Source: Brevundimonas sp. G8 (lineage in GTDB: Bacteria; Pseudomonadota; Alphaproteobacteria; Caulobacterales; Caulobacteraceae). From it: DNA of 64,000 bases. How positions within the stretch are numbered: the first letter of the stretch is position 1; each line of letters opens with the position of its first letter. Shown here piece after piece: positions 23,583 through 33,580 of this stretch. Where the stretch lies: the NCBI RefSeq assembly GCF_902506205.1, contig NZ_LR732816.1, forward strand, positions 681,733 to 745,732, given 5' to 3'. The notes beneath the pieces were generated by a model. That model searched no databases, was not told the DNA's origin, and was given only the letters and a program-made list of their open reading frames with translations. The position numbers and the translations under genes were made by a program.

Positions 23583-25906
23583 CGACCATCGGTGATCGAA
23601 GCCGGTCCGATCAGCTGGAAAGTCGCCGTCGCCCCGCCCTGGGCGTGCGGCGCCAGCCACACGTCGAACAGGCCCGGCTCGATGCGCCAGGTCTCGTCCG
23701 CCCCGATGAAGCCCAGTTGCCGGGGGTTCAGGGTGAAGGTCACCTTCTCGCTCTGGCCTGGACGCAGCGACACCCGCTTGAAGTCCTTCAGCAGCCGCCC
23801 CGGCTGGGTCAGACTGGCGACCCGGTCGTGGATATAGAGCTGCACCAGCTCTTCGGCCGCGTGCGATCCGGTGTTGGTCACGGTCACGGCCAAGTCCAGC
23901 GTTCCGGCCCACTGGAGCTTGTCGCTTTCCATCTCGATCGGCCCATAGGTGATCGCGCCATAGGTCAGGCCATAGCCGAACGGATAAAGCGCCGTATTGG
24001 GCGTCTCGCGATAGCGGGACTTGTACTCCTCGGTCGCCAGATCGGGATTGGCCGGGCGGCCGGTCGTCTTGCGGTCGTAGGAATAGGGTTGCTGGCCCGA
24101 CTTGTGCGGGAAGCTAACCGGCAGGCGCGCCGACGGGCCGTGATCGCCGAACAGGACGTCGGCGACGGCATGGCCCATCTGTTCGCCGAGGAACCAGGTG
24201 ACGACGATGGCCTGGGCGTTCTTGACATTGCCTTCCAGCGCCAGGGCCCGGCCGTTGCGCAGCAGGATGACCATGGGCTTGCCCAGGGCCGTCATGGCGT
24301 CCACCAGCGCAACCTGCGGCGCAGGCACGACGATCTCGGTGCGCGACTGGGCCTCGCCCGACATATTGGTCGCCTCGCCGATGGCCAGGACGATGACGTC
24401 GGCGTCGCGGGCGGCGGCGATGGCCTGGTCGATCCCGCCGTCCAGCGGCGTCTCGACGCCCGAACCACGCGCGATGGTCAGGCGCTGGGGGTCGCTCATG
24501 GCTGCACGGAAGCCGGCCTCCAGCGAGACGCGACGCTCGGGCGCGCCCCAGATGGTCCACGGCCCCCAGACATTGTCCACGTCGTCGGCGAACGGGCCGA
24601 TCAGGGCGATCTTCTGGCTCTTGTTCAGCGGCAGCAGGCCGTTGTCGTTCTTCAGCAGCACGACCGACTTGCGGCCCGCCTCGCGTGACAGTTCGATATG
24701 TTCGCGCGCGCCCACCACGGCCTTCTCGCGCACCGGATCGGTGCCGCGATAGGGATCGTCGAACAGGCCCAGGGCCGCCTTGGTGTTCAGGACGCGGCGC
24801 ACCGCCTCGTCCAGACGCGCCATCGACACCTCGCCCGAGGCGACGAGGCCCGGCAGATGCTCCAGATACAGGCCCGACACCATCGACACATCGACCCCGG
24901 CGTTGAACGCCAGGCGCGCGGCGTCGCGGCCGTCCTCGGCGAAGCCGTGCGCCACCAGCTCCTGCTCGGAGGTGTAGTCGGAGACCACGAAGCCCTCGAA
25001 GCCCCATTCCCCGCGCAGGATGTCGGTCAGCAGCTTGCGGCTGCCTGACGCCGGCACGCCGTTCACGTCGTTGAAGGCGCTCATGATCGACAGGGCGCCG
25101 GCGTCCACCGACGCCTTGAACGGCGGCAGGAAGACACCGCGCAACGTCTGCTCGCTCATGTCGGTGGTGTTGTATTCCATCCCGCCGACGGCGGCGGAAT
25201 AGGCGGCCATATGTTTGGCGGTGGCCAGGACGGCGTCGCGGTCGTCCAGCCCCTTGTCGCCCTGGAAGCCGCGCACGCGGGCGGCGGCCAGCAGGTTGTT
25301 CAGCAGCACGTCCTCGCCGGCGCCCTCGACGTTGCGACCCCAGCGCTGGTCCCGCGCCACGTCCACCATGGGGGCGTAGGTCTGGTGCACGGCCGACGCC
25401 GCCGTCTCGATGGCCGCCGCCCGCGCGGTGCGCCGCGCCAGTTCGGTGTCGAAGGCCGCAGCCTCGGCCAGCGGCACGGGGAAGATGGTGGACAGGCCGT
25501 GGATCACGTCCGCCGCGAACAGCAGTGGGATCTTCAGCCGGCTTTCCTCCATCGCCACCTGCTGGATCTGGCGGCCCGTCTCGGCGCCGATGCCATTGAA
25601 CAGGCTGCCGACCTTGCCTTCGCGGATCAGGGCGGTGACGCGCGCGGGGTCCCCCGTGCCGTCCAGCGGGTTGACCGCCGTGGGCATCCAGCGGAACGGG
25701 TCGGCCAGCAGGTTCAGCTGCCCCGCCTTCTCCTCGACCGTCATGGCCGCGATCAGATCTTCGATCTTCTGGCGGTGACGCGCGACTGTGCGGGACGCTT
25801 GGGCGGATACAGGCATTGGGAACACTCCGGCGCCCATCAGGGCCAAAAGCCCCAGGCCAGACAAGAAATTTCTACGGGAAGCCGCAGGCTTGAGAGGTCG
25901 CGTCAT
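23579..25906 (-). CDS. bglX: Beta-glucosidase BglX-type, GH3, Tat-exported
   Basis: A 775-residue GH3 beta-glycosidase. The N-terminus ASRRNFLSGLGLLALMGAGV is a twin-arginine signal (S-R-R-N-F-L) ending near VSAQA, so the enzyme is folded before export to the periplasm. GH3 N domain: KHMAAYSAAVGGMEYN and the nucleophile Asp310 in GFEGFVVSDYTS. The C domain has KSVVLLKNDNGLLPL and the acid/base region, and the last 100 residues form a fibronectin-III-like domain (NTGSHAAEELVQLYI). Releases glucose from beta-linked oligosaccharides, potentially supplying the periplasmic glucose dehydrogenase encoded 6 kb away. Confidence 0.95.
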   Translation of the reverse strand: MTRPLKPAASRRNFLSGLGLLALMGAGVFPMPVSAQASRTVARHRQKIEDLIAAMTVEEKAGQLNLLADPFRWMPTAVNPLDGTGDPARVTALIREGKVGSLFNGIGAETGRQIQQVAMEESRLKIPLLFAADVIHGLSTIFPVPLAEAAAFDTELARRTARAAAIETAASAVHQTYAPMVDVARDQRWGRNVEGAGEDVLLNNLLAAARVRGFQGDKGLDDRDAVLATAKHMAAYSAAVGGMEYNTTDMSEQTLRGVFLPPFKASVDAGALSIMSAFNDVNGVPASGSRKLLTDILRGEWGFEGFVVSDYTSEQELVAHGFAEDGRDAARLAFNAGVDVSMVSGLYLEHLPGLVASGEVSMARLDEAVRRVLNTKAALGLFDDPYRGTDPVREKAVVGAREHIELSREAGRKSVVLLKNDNGLLPLNKSQKIALIGPFADDVDNVWGPWTIWGAPERRVSLEAGFRAAMSDPQRLTIARGSGVETPLDGGIDQAIAAARDADVIVLAIGEATNMSGEAQSRTEIVVPAPQVALVDAMTALGKPMVILLRNGRALALEGNVKNAQAIVVTWFLGEQMGHAVADVLFGDHGPSARLPVSFPHKSGQQPYSYDRKTTGRPANPDLATEEYKSRYRETPNTALYPFGYGLTYGAITYGPIEMESDKLQWAGTLDLAVTVTNTGSHAAEELVQLYIHDRVASLTQPGRLLKDFKRVSLRPGQSEKVTFTLNPRQLGFIGADETWRIEPGLFDVWLAPHAQGGATATFQLIGPASITDGR

Positions 25907-26051
25907 TTAAGCTGGCGCTCCTTGCGGGGGACTAATCGAGCAGCGAGAGCGCAGGCCTAGCCCTTCGCGCCCGACGGCTTCAACCCCCGCCGGCCATGTA
26001 AATCGATGTAACGCCCCGGTGCGCGGTCACGCCGCGTTTCATGCACGAGCT

Positions 26052-26834
26052 TCATCCCAGGGCGATATCAAGGAACATCATCCCCACCAGGCCGATCATC
26101 AGGCCGATCATCGAGCCCTCGCCCTTGGACTTCTCGCGGGTCTCGGGAATGATCTCGGCGGTGACGACATAGATCATGGCCCCGGCCGCCAGACCCAGAC
26201 CCCACGGCAGGGCGCCGGGCAGCACATCCACCACGCTGGCCCCGATCAGGCCCCCGACCGGCTCGACCAGCCCCGAGGCCACGGCGGCCAGAAAGGCGGG
26301 CCAACGCCCATAGCCCAGGGTCGCCATCGCCGCCGATACCGCCAGACCCTCGGGCATGTTCTGGATGCCGATGCCGATGGCGGTGGACAGGCCCTGATGC
26401 ATGTCGCCGCCGCCAAAGCTGACGCCCACCGCCGCGCCCTCGGGGAAGTTGTGAAGGGTGATGGCGATGATGAACAGCCAGATGCGCCGCGACAGGTCGC
26501 GCGACCCCGCCGGCCCGATGGCCAGCATGTCCACCGGCGCGAACCGGTTCATCAGGCCGATCACCGTCGCCCCGATCAGCACCGCCGCCCCCATGACGCC
26601 AGCCGCCGCCGCCTGGCTGGATCCGCCGGCTTGCAGCACGTCCACGCCCGGAATGATCAGCGAGAAGAAGGACGCCGCCAGCATGACCCCGGCGGCGAAG
26701 CCCAGCAACGCGCTCTGGGTCTGCACCCCCGCCTTGCGGAAGAACAGCAACGGCACGGCGCCGACCGCGGTCATCATGCCCGCCGCCAGACTGCCGAGAC
26801 CGCCCGCGGCGATCGGGGAAAGGGATTCCATCAT
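26052..26834 (-). CDS. ZIP family divalent metal transporter
   Basis: A 260-residue ZIP transporter with eight predicted helices. The metal-binding helices are visible: [17 protein letters not shown] (His128, Asn129, Glu132) and [15 protein letters not shown] (Asn159, Glu162), the HNxPEG/NxPEG pair of the GufA/ZupT subfamily. It imports zinc or other divalent cations. The frame is open far upstream, but homology to the family begins at [10 protein letters not shown], so 26834 is used; the Shine-Dalgarno there is weak. Divergent from proB, with only 64 bases between starts. Confidence 0.9.
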   Translation of the reverse strand: MMESLSPIAAGGLGSLAAGMMTAVGAVPLLFFRKAGVQTQSALLGFAAGVMLAASFFSLIIPGVDVLQAGGSSQAAAAGVMGAAVLIGATVIGLMNRFAPVDMLAIGPAGSRDLSRRIWLFIIAITLHNFPEGAAVGVSFGGGDMHQGLSTAIGIGIQNMPEGLAVSAAMATLGYGRWPAFLAAVASGLVEPVGGLIGASVVDVLPGALPWGLGLAAGAMIYVVTAEIIPETREKSKGEGSMIGLMIGLVGMMFLDIALG

Positions 26835-26898
26835 CTGCCTGCATTGCGGCGCGACGCGGCAAGAGACAAGCCCGAACCGCCGCGTTAGAGAAAGCTTC

Positions 26899-28068
26899 AT
26901 GTCCCAGGCTGTCGCCCTCCCCAAAAGCCCAAGCCCTGGAGCCGACGCTGCTTCGGCCCTGACGGCCGCCCGCCGCGTCGTGGTCAAGATCGGTTCGTCC
27001 CTGCTGATCGACGCCGCAACGCGTCGGCCGACGCGCGACTGGCTGGCCGCCGTCGCCTCGGATCTGGCCGCGCTGAAAGCCGAAGGCCGCGAGGTCATCG
27101 TCGTCTCGTCCGGCTCCATCGCCCTGGGCCGGGGCCGACTGCCAGGCCTGGGGGCGCGGCTGGAGGACAAGCAGGCGGCGGCCTCGGTCGGACAGTCGCT
27201 GCTGATGGCCGCCTGGTCCGAGGCCCTGGCCCCGCATGGCCTGATCGCCGGCCAGGTGCTGCTGACGCGCGACGACACAGAACGCCGCCGCCGCTGGCTG
27301 AACGCCCGCGCGACCATCCAGGCCCTGCTGACCCACGGCGTCATCCCCATCGTCAACGAGAACGACACGGTCGCCACCGAGGAAATCCGTTACGGCGACA
27401 ACGACCGGCTGGCGGCCCGCACGGCCCAGCTGGCGCGGGCCGATCTGCTGGTCCTGCTGTCGGACGTGGACGGCCTCTACACCGCCGATCCGCGCGGCGA
27501 CCCAAACGCCGCCCACCTGCCGCTGATCGAGACCCTCAGCCCCGACATCCTGGCCATGGGCGGGGGCGCCAACGCCGATGCAGGCGTGGGCACGGGCGGC
27601 ATGGCGACCAAGCTGGCGGCGGCCCAGATCGCGCGCTCGGCCGGCTGCGCCACCATCATCGCCTCGGGCCAGACCCTGTCGCCCCTGTCGGCTGTGCGCA
27701 ACGGCGCGCGCGCCACCCTGATCGCCGCGCCCGACGGGCCGATGGCCGCCTACAAGCAATGGATCGCCGGCAGCCTGTCGCCCGCCGGCACCCTGACGCT
27801 GGACGCCGGCGCGGTCACGGCGCTGAAGGCGGGCAAGAGCCTGCTGCCCGCAGGGGTCACAGGCGTGTCCGGCGGTTTCGAGAAGGGCGACTGCGTGCGC
27901 CTGACCGACCCGGACGGCCGTTCGGTGGGGGTAGGCCTGGCCGCCTACGCCGCCGACGAGGCCGCCCGCATTCGCGGCCGACGCTCGGACGAGATCGAGA
28001 CCCTGCTGGGCTATCGCGGGGCCTCGGTGCTGATCCACCGCGACGACATGGTGCTGGACGACCGATGA
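26899..28068 (+). CDS. proB: Glutamate 5-kinase
   Basis: First step of proline synthesis: ATP-dependent phosphorylation of glutamate. The 389-residue protein has an amino-acid-kinase domain ([66 protein letters not shown]) and a C-terminal PUA domain (about 290-389), the long proteobacterial form. Start at MSQAVALPK. Overlaps proA by four bases (ATGA), an operon proBA. Confidence 0.96.
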   Translation: MSQAVALPKSPSPGADAASALTAARRVVVKIGSSLLIDAATRRPTRDWLAAVASDLAALKAEGREVIVVSSGSIALGRGRLPGLGARLEDKQAAASVGQSLLMAAWSEALAPHGLIAGQVLLTRDDTERRRRWLNARATIQALLTHGVIPIVNENDTVATEEIRYGDNDRLAARTAQLARADLLVLLSDVDGLYTADPRGDPNAAHLPLIETLSPDILAMGGGANADAGVGTGGMATKLAAAQIARSAGCATIIASGQTLSPLSAVRNGARATLIAAPDGPMAAYKQWIAGSLSPAGTLTLDAGAVTALKAGKSLLPAGVTGVSGGFEKGDCVRLTDPDGRSVGVGLAAYAADEAARIRGRRSDEIETLLGYRGASVLIHRDDMVLDDR

Positions 28069-29342
28069 CCGATCTGAAGACCCGAATGCTGGACCCCCAA
28101 ATGCTGGAGATAGGCCGGCGCGCCCGCGCCGCAGCATCAGCCCTGCGCGAAGCCCCCGCCGCCGCCCGCACCCACGCGCTGGAAATCCTGTCCGCAAAAC
28201 TGAAGGCGGCCGAACCCGCCCTGCTGGCCGCCAACGCCCGCGACGTGGACGCCGCCCGCGAGGGCGGCATGACCGAGCCCCTGCTCGACCGGCTGTCGCT
28301 GACGCCCGCCCGCGTCGCCGGCATGGCCCAGGCCGTCGCGACCATCGCCGCCGTGCCCGACCCCCTGGGCGTCGAGACCGAACGCTGGACCCCCGCCAAC
28401 GGTCTGGACATCGCCCGCGTCCGTACCCCCATCGGCGTGCTGGGCGTGATCTACGAGAGCCGCCCCAACGTCACCGCCGACGCCGCCGCCCTGTGTATCC
28501 GCTCGGGCAATGCGGCCATCCTGCGCTGCGGCTCGGACTGCCTGCAATCGTCGCTGGCCATCGCCGCCCTGATCGCCGAAGCCCTGGCCGAGGCCGGCCT
28601 GCCCGCCGATGCGATCCAGCTGGTCGACACCCCCGACCGCGAGGCCGTGGGCCTGATGCTGACCGGCCTGGACGGCGCCATCGACGTGATCATCCCGCGC
28701 GGCGGCAAGAGCCTGGTCGCCCGTGTTCAGGCCGAGGCCCGCACGGCGGTGCTCAGTCATCTGGAAGGCCTGAACCACACCTATCTGCACCACGCCGCCG
28801 ATGTGGACACCGCCCGCGCCATCGTCCTGAACGCCAAGATGCGCCGCGTTTCAGTCTGCGGCGCGACCGAGACCCTGCTGGTGGACCGCGAGGGCGCTCA
28901 ACGCCTGCTGCCCCCCGTCGCCGCCGACCTGATCGCCGCCGGCTGCGAACTGCGCGGCGACGCCGAGGCTTGCGTCCTGGTCCCCGCCATGATCCCGGCG
29001 ACCGAGGCCGACTGGGTCACCGAATATCTGGCGCCCATCCTGTCGGTGCGGATCGTGGACGATCTGAACGCCGCGACCGACCACATCGCCCGCTACGGCT
29101 CGGGCCACACCGAGGCCATCGTCACCACCGACACCGCCGCCGCCGAACGGTTCGCGGCGCGGGTGGACAGCGCCATCGTCCTGATCAACGCCTCGACCCA
29201 GTTCGCCGACGGCGGCGAGTTCGGCTTCGGCGGCGAAATCGGCATCTCCACCAACCGCCTGCACGCCCGCGGCCCGGTCGGCGCCGAGCAGCTGACCACC
29301 TACAAATATGTGGTGCGCGGCCAAGGCCAGATCAGGCCCTGA
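28065..29342 (+). CDS. proA: Gamma-glutamyl phosphate reductase
   Basis: Second enzyme of proline synthesis, reducing glutamyl-5-phosphate to the semialdehyde with NADPH. The 425-residue length is typical. Signatures: [28 protein letters not shown], and the catalytic Cys265 in [16 protein letters not shown]; the late [17 protein letters not shown] is fully conserved. The usual GxCHxY block reads GLNHTY here, a modest departure. Coupled to proB; the operon ends in a family B repeat. Confidence 0.96.
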   Translation: MTDLKTRMLDPQMLEIGRRARAAASALREAPAAARTHALEILSAKLKAAEPALLAANARDVDAAREGGMTEPLLDRLSLTPARVAGMAQAVATIAAVPDPLGVETERWTPANGLDIARVRTPIGVLGVIYESRPNVTADAAALCIRSGNAAILRCGSDCLQSSLAIAALIAEALAEAGLPADAIQLVDTPDREAVGLMLTGLDGAIDVIIPRGGKSLVARVQAEARTAVLSHLEGLNHTYLHHAADVDTARAIVLNAKMRRVSVCGATETLLVDREGAQRLLPPVAADLIAAGCELRGDAEACVLVPAMIPATEADWVTEYLAPILSVRIVDDLNAATDHIARYGSGHTEAIVTTDTAAAERFAARVDSAIVLINASTQFADGGEFGFGGEIGISTNRLHARGPVGAEQLTTYKYVVRGQGQIRP

Positions 29343-29343
29343 C

Positions 29344-29499
29344 CTTCTCCCTCCCCGTCGTGGGAGGGTGGCTGAGCCGCAGGCGAAGCCGGGTGGGGAC
29401 GGCAGGCGACACATCCCTGAACGAAAAGAGGCGGCTCGTTTCCGAGCCGCCCCCACCCGGTCGCTGGCGCGACCACCCTCCCCTGCAGGAGGAGGGAGA
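29344..29499. repeat. Family B repeat after proBA
   Basis: CTTCTCCCTCCCCGTCGTGGGAGGGTGGCT...CCGGGTGGGG at the left and CCCCACCCGGTCGCTGGCGCGACCACCCTCCCC...GGAGGGAGA at the right form a large imperfect inverted repeat. It separates the convergent proA and gcd genes and may serve as a bidirectional barrier. Confidence 0.6.
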
Positions 29500-29512
29500 T
29501 TAGTGCGTCACC

Positions 29513-31924
29513 TCAGCCGCGTTGCGGCAGAGCATAAGCGATGACGTAATCGCCCTCCGGCGTCTCCATGAAGTGATGACCGGCGGCGACGATCACCAGA
29601 TACTGGCGGCCGTTCTGCTCATAGATCATCGGGTTGGCCTGGCCGCCCGCAGGCAGGACGTCGGACCAGACGGTCTTGCCCGTCTCGATGTCGATGGCGC
29701 GGATCAGGTCGTCGGTCGCCGAGGCGATGAAGATCAGACCGCCCGCCGTGACCACCGACCCGCCATTGTTCGGCGTACCGATCTCGAGCGGCAGCATCGA
29801 GGGGATGCCGAACGGGCCGTTCTTGCGGGCCGTGCCGAACGGACGGTCCCACAGGGTCTTGCCGCTCTGCACGTCGATGGCGCGGATCCCGCCATAGGGC
29901 GGCTCCTTGCACAGCAGGCCGGTGAAAGGCATCCGCCAGCCCGCATTGACGTCGATGGCGTAGGGCACGCCCATCTGCGGATCGCCGGCGCCCTCGGCCT
30001 TGGAGCCCTCGCCGGTCTTTTCTTCCTGATAGCGAGGGTCGTCGCGCGGGAACCAGCCCAGCTTGTCGGCCTCGGCGCGGGGCACCAGACGGTTGTAGTT
30101 GGGCATGTCGTTATAGTTGGCGATGATCACGCCGCGACGCGGATCCAGCGCCACGCTGCCCCAGTCCGAACCGCCGTTGTAGCCCGGATATTCGATGAAA
30201 CGACGGTCGGCGGTCGGGGCCGTGAACTGGCCCTGATACGACGCCTTCTTGAACTGGATGCGGCAGACCATCTGGTCGATGGGCGACATGCCCCACATGT
30301 CCGCCTCGCGCAGGTCGGGCTTGGCCAGCGAGTTGAACAGCGAATAGGGCTGGGTCGCCGCGCGCTGGGCCGGTTCGACGCCGCCGCGCGGGGCCGGACG
30401 ATCCTGAACCCCGTGCAGAGGCTGGCCCGTGCGGCGATCCAGCACGAAGATCTCGCCGCGCTTGGACGGCAGGATCACGGCCGGAACCACGCCCCCTGCG
30501 GTCGGCATGTCGACCAGGGTCACCTGCGAGCCCAGGTCATAGTCCCATACGTCGCGACGCACGGTCTGGTAATGCCAGCGCGGCTTGCCTGTCGTGACGT
30601 CCAGCGCGACCAGCGAACTGGAATACTGGTCTTCCTGAGGCCGGCGCAGCGACGAATAATAGTCGGCGGCCGAGTTGCCCATCGGCAGATAGACCAGGCC
30701 CAGGGCCTCGTCCGCCGTCGCCGTGGTCCACATGTTCGGCGTGCCGGGGGTATAGGTCTGGCCCGCCGGCGGCGTCGTTGTGGTTTCGGGACGCATCATG
30801 TCCCAGGCGAAGCGCAGCTGGCCGGTGATGACGTCATAGCCCTGGATCACGCCCGAGGCGTTCCAGCGTTTCTGACCGTCCAGCACCTGGTGACCCGTCA
30901 CGATGACGCCGCGCACGATCACGGGCGGCGAGGTGATCGAGACCATGCCGGGATAGGGGTTCCCCATCCCTTCCTTGATGCTGACGGCGCCGTTCGTGCC
31001 GAAGGCCGGGCAAGGCACGCCGGTCTTGGCGTCCAGCGAAATGATGCGGCCGTCCAGCGTGCCTTCGATGATGCGGGTCGCGCAGGGCTGGGCCTGATCG
31101 ACGTTTGGCACGGCGTAATAGGTCACCCCACGGCAGGCGGCCGTATAAGGGATCTGCTCGTCCGGCACCTGCGGATCATAGGTCCACTTCTGCTTGCCGG
31201 TGTTGGCGTCCAGGGCGAACATCCGGTTGCGGGCTGAACACAGATAGACGGTGTCGGCGATCTTCAGCGGCGTGGTCTCGGCGCCGAACCGCTCGCCGGG
31301 CAGGTCGCCCGTTCGGAAGGTCCAGGCCCGCTCCAGCTGGCCGACATTGTCCTTGTTGATCTGGTTCAGCGGGGAATAGCGCTGGGCGGCGTCCGAACCG
31401 CCATAGGCGGGCCAGTCCATGCCGGCCTTGATCAGGGCGGGATCGCCGAACGGTCCGCGCGCGCCCGGCACGGGGCTGTCGACACGGGCCTGGTTCACCT
31501 GGCCCACGACCAGGCCGAACACCAGCGTCAGGACCGCCAGGCCCAGGGCGCCGAAGCCCGCCGTCTTGCCCCCGCCCCGCGCCCGCAGCACCGGCAGGGT
31601 CGCCAGCACCAGGAACATCAGCACCAGAGGCCCGACCAGGCGCGGCACCATGGCCCAGCCGTTCAGGCCCTTTTCCCACAGCGCCCAGATCACGGTGGCG
31701 ACGAAGACCGCCCCATAGACCCACGCCCCGCGCACGTCGCGATAGACAAGCAAAAGGCCTGCTGCGATCAGCGCCAGGCCCGCGATCAGATAGTACCAGG
31801 AGCCGCCCAGGGTCGCGAGCTGAACGCCCCCGACGGTCAGGACCAGACCGATCACGGCCAGCAAGAGACCGAGAAGCAGCGTCAGCCACCCTCCCAGTCC
31901 GGTCGGGGTTGTCCATCGCGGCAT
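29513..31924 (-). CDS. gcd: Membrane-bound PQQ-dependent glucose dehydrogenase
   Basis: Quinoprotein that oxidises glucose to gluconolactone in the periplasm and passes electrons to ubiquinone. The 803-residue protein starts with five closely spaced membrane helices (about 10-135) and continues with an eight-bladed propeller: WPAYGGSDAAQRYSPLNQI, LFALDANTG-type blades, GSQVTLVDMP, and the C-terminal GGSVVTAGGLIFIASATDDLIRAID. This is the mGDH architecture. The start at 31924 (MPRWTTP) is preferred to 32023 because the first helix begins directly after it. PQQ synthesis genes are not in the window. Confidence 0.94.
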   Translation of the reverse strand: MPRWTTPTGLGGWLTLLLGLLLAVIGLVLTVGGVQLATLGGSWYYLIAGLALIAAGLLLVYRDVRGAWVYGAVFVATVIWALWEKGLNGWAMVPRLVGPLVLMFLVLATLPVLRARGGGKTAGFGALGLAVLTLVFGLVVGQVNQARVDSPVPGARGPFGDPALIKAGMDWPAYGGSDAAQRYSPLNQINKDNVGQLERAWTFRTGDLPGERFGAETTPLKIADTVYLCSARNRMFALDANTGKQKWTYDPQVPDEQIPYTAACRGVTYYAVPNVDQAQPCATRIIEGTLDGRIISLDAKTGVPCPAFGTNGAVSIKEGMGNPYPGMVSITSPPVIVRGVIVTGHQVLDGQKRWNASGVIQGYDVITGQLRFAWDMMRPETTTTPPAGQTYTPGTPNMWTTATADEALGLVYLPMGNSAADYYSSLRRPQEDQYSSSLVALDVTTGKPRWHYQTVRRDVWDYDLGSQVTLVDMPTAGGVVPAVILPSKRGEIFVLDRRTGQPLHGVQDRPAPRGGVEPAQRAATQPYSLFNSLAKPDLREADMWGMSPIDQMVCRIQFKKASYQGQFTAPTADRRFIEYPGYNGGSDWGSVALDPRRGVIIANYNDMPNYNRLVPRAEADKLGWFPRDDPRYQEEKTGEGSKAEGAGDPQMGVPYAIDVNAGWRMPFTGLLCKEPPYGGIRAIDVQSGKTLWDRPFGTARKNGPFGIPSMLPLEIGTPNNGGSVVTAGGLIFIASATDDLIRAIDIETGKTVWSDVLPAGGQANPMIYEQNGRQYLVIVAAGHHFMETPEGDYVIAYALPQRG

Positions 31925-32105
31925 GATCGCACTCTCTGGCTGCAGATTGAGCCTCGGCAACGCTTGGACGCCGCGTGGGTTCCTAATTGTCGCACCCCGG
32001 AACAAAAGGCCGTTGCGCCGCACACGCCTCCACAGAGCAACTTTTGACGACGAAACATCCGCAATTGGATGATTTTTTCTTTTTCAACGGCTGAGAACCG
32101 CTCAC

Positions 32106-32121
32106 GGCAATAATATTTGCC
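32106..32121. promoter_or_regulatory. Palindrome upstream of gltD
   Basis: GGCAA-TAATAT-TTGCC is a 5-bp-arm inverted repeat in an AT-rich stretch 22 bases before the gltD start, in a position fitting an operator at or near the promoter. No regulator is identified. Confidence 0.35.
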
Positions 32122-32143
32122 TTGAACCGAGCGTTTGCGGCAT

Positions 32144-33580
32144 ATGCGCGGTATGCATAAGACCCTGAAGCAAGGCGGGACTTTCGTCGTCGAACCACGC
32201 CGCCTCTCGAAGGCCTCAGCCGAACTGCGCGCGCGCGGTTTCGGCGAGATCACGATTCCGCCGTCCACCGAGACGGCCGAGAAACAGGCGTCGCGCTGCA
32301 CCGACTGCGGCGTGCCGTTCTGCCAGAACGCCTGCCCGCTTCAGAACAACATCCCCGACTGGCTGCGCCTGTCGGCTGAGAACGAGCCGCGCGAGGCCTG
32401 GCGCGTCGCGGCCCTGACCTCGACCATGCCCGAAATCTGCGGCCGCATCTGCCCGCAGGACCGACTGTGCGAAGGCTCGTGCACCTTGAACCAGTCCGGC
32501 TGGGACGCCGTGACCATCGGCTCGGTCGAGGCCTGGTTGGGCGATCAGGCCTTCGCCAACGGCTGGGTCGAACCGATCCGCCCGGCGGCCGAACGCGGCG
32601 AAAGCGTGGGCGTCGTCGGCGCCGGCCCCGCCGGTCTGGCCGCCGCCGACCGTCTGCGCACCGAGGGTTATCAGGTCACAGTCTATGACCGCCACGACCG
32701 CGCCGGCGGCCTGCTGATCTACGGCATTCCCGGCTTCAAGCTGGAGAAGCACGTGGTCCAGCGCCGCGTGGACCGTCTGGTCGACGGCGGCGTCCAGTTC
32801 GTGCTGGGCTGCGAGGTCGGCAAGGACGTGACCCTGACCGAACTGCGCGAGCGCCACGACGTGGTCCTGCTGGCCATGGGCGTCTATCAGCCCCGCATCC
32901 TGTCGGCGCCCGGTCGTGGCGCGGACTCGACCGTCGAGGCCCTGTCCTATCTGACGCATCAGAACCGCCGCGACCTGGGCGACGCCGAGGAAGCCGGCTG
33001 GCACGAGGCGCGCGGCAAGCGGGTGGTCGTGATCGGCGGCGGCGACACCGCCATGGACTGTGTCCGCACCGCCGTGCGGCAGGGCGCGGCCTCGGTCACC
33101 TGCCTGTATCGTCGCGACCGCGAGAACATGCCCGGCTCGGCCCGCGAGGTCGTCAACGCCGAGGAGGAAGGCGTCATCTTCGAATGGCTGGGCGCGCCCA
33201 AGGCCCTGCTGTCCCAGGGCGACACCGTCACCGGCGTCCGCGCCGCGCGTATGCAACTGACCGAGGCCTCCCCGGGCCAGCGTCGCGACATCGTGCCCGT
33301 CCCCGGCGCCGACTTCGACATTCCGGCCGACATCGTCATCGAGGCCCTGGGCTTTTCACCCGAGCCGTTCGCGGCGCATGAGCCCGATCTGCGCCTGCGC
33401 GACGACGGCACCATCAAGGTCGGCTCCATCAGCTTCGCCACCAGCCTGCCCGGCGTCTTCGCCGCCGGCGACGCGGTGCGCGGCGCCTCCCTGGTCGTCT
33501 GGGCCGTCCGCGAAGGCCAGGACGCCGCCGCCGAGATCGACCGCTACTTCAAGACCCGCACCGAGGAGGTCGCGGCATGA
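32144..33580 (+). CDS. gltD: Glutamate synthase small subunit
   Basis: FAD/NADPH subunit of GOGAT that delivers electrons to GltB. The N-terminal Cys clusters for the 4Fe-4S centres are CTDCGVPFCQNACP and CGRICPQDRLCEGSC. The FAD motif is VGAGPAGLAAA, the NADPH motif VIGGGDTAMDC, and the C-terminal GVFAAGDAVRGASLVVWA closes the FAD site. About 478 residues, as expected. The start is uncertain between ATG codons at 32144 and 32153 because no Shine-Dalgarno is clear. Coupled to gltB by an ATGA overlap, in the less common order gltD before gltB. Confidence 0.95.
   Translation: MRGMHKTLKQGGTFVVEPRRLSKASAELRARGFGEITIPPSTETAEKQASRCTDCGVPFCQNACPLQNNIPDWLRLSAENEPREAWRVAALTSTMPEICGRICPQDRLCEGSCTLNQSGWDAVTIGSVEAWLGDQAFANGWVEPIRPAAERGESVGVVGAGPAGLAAADRLRTEGYQVTVYDRHDRAGGLLIYGIPGFKLEKHVVQRRVDRLVDGGVQFVLGCEVGKDVTLTELRERHDVVLLAMGVYQPRILSAPGRGADSTVEALSYLTHQNRRDLGDAEEAGWHEARGKRVVVIGGGDTAMDCVRTAVRQGAASVTCLYRRDRENMPGSAREVVNAEEEGVIFEWLGAPKALLSQGDTVTGVRAARMQLTEASPGQRRDIVPVPGADFDIPADIVIEALGFSPEPFAAHEPDLRLRDDGTIKVGSISFATSLPGVFAAGDAVRGASLVVWAVREGQDAAAEIDRYFKTRTEEVAA

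Noticed and set aside
26068-28197. A 709-residue minus-strand frame across the ZIP gene and proB
   Set aside because: It spans two real genes on different strands and shows no protein family features.
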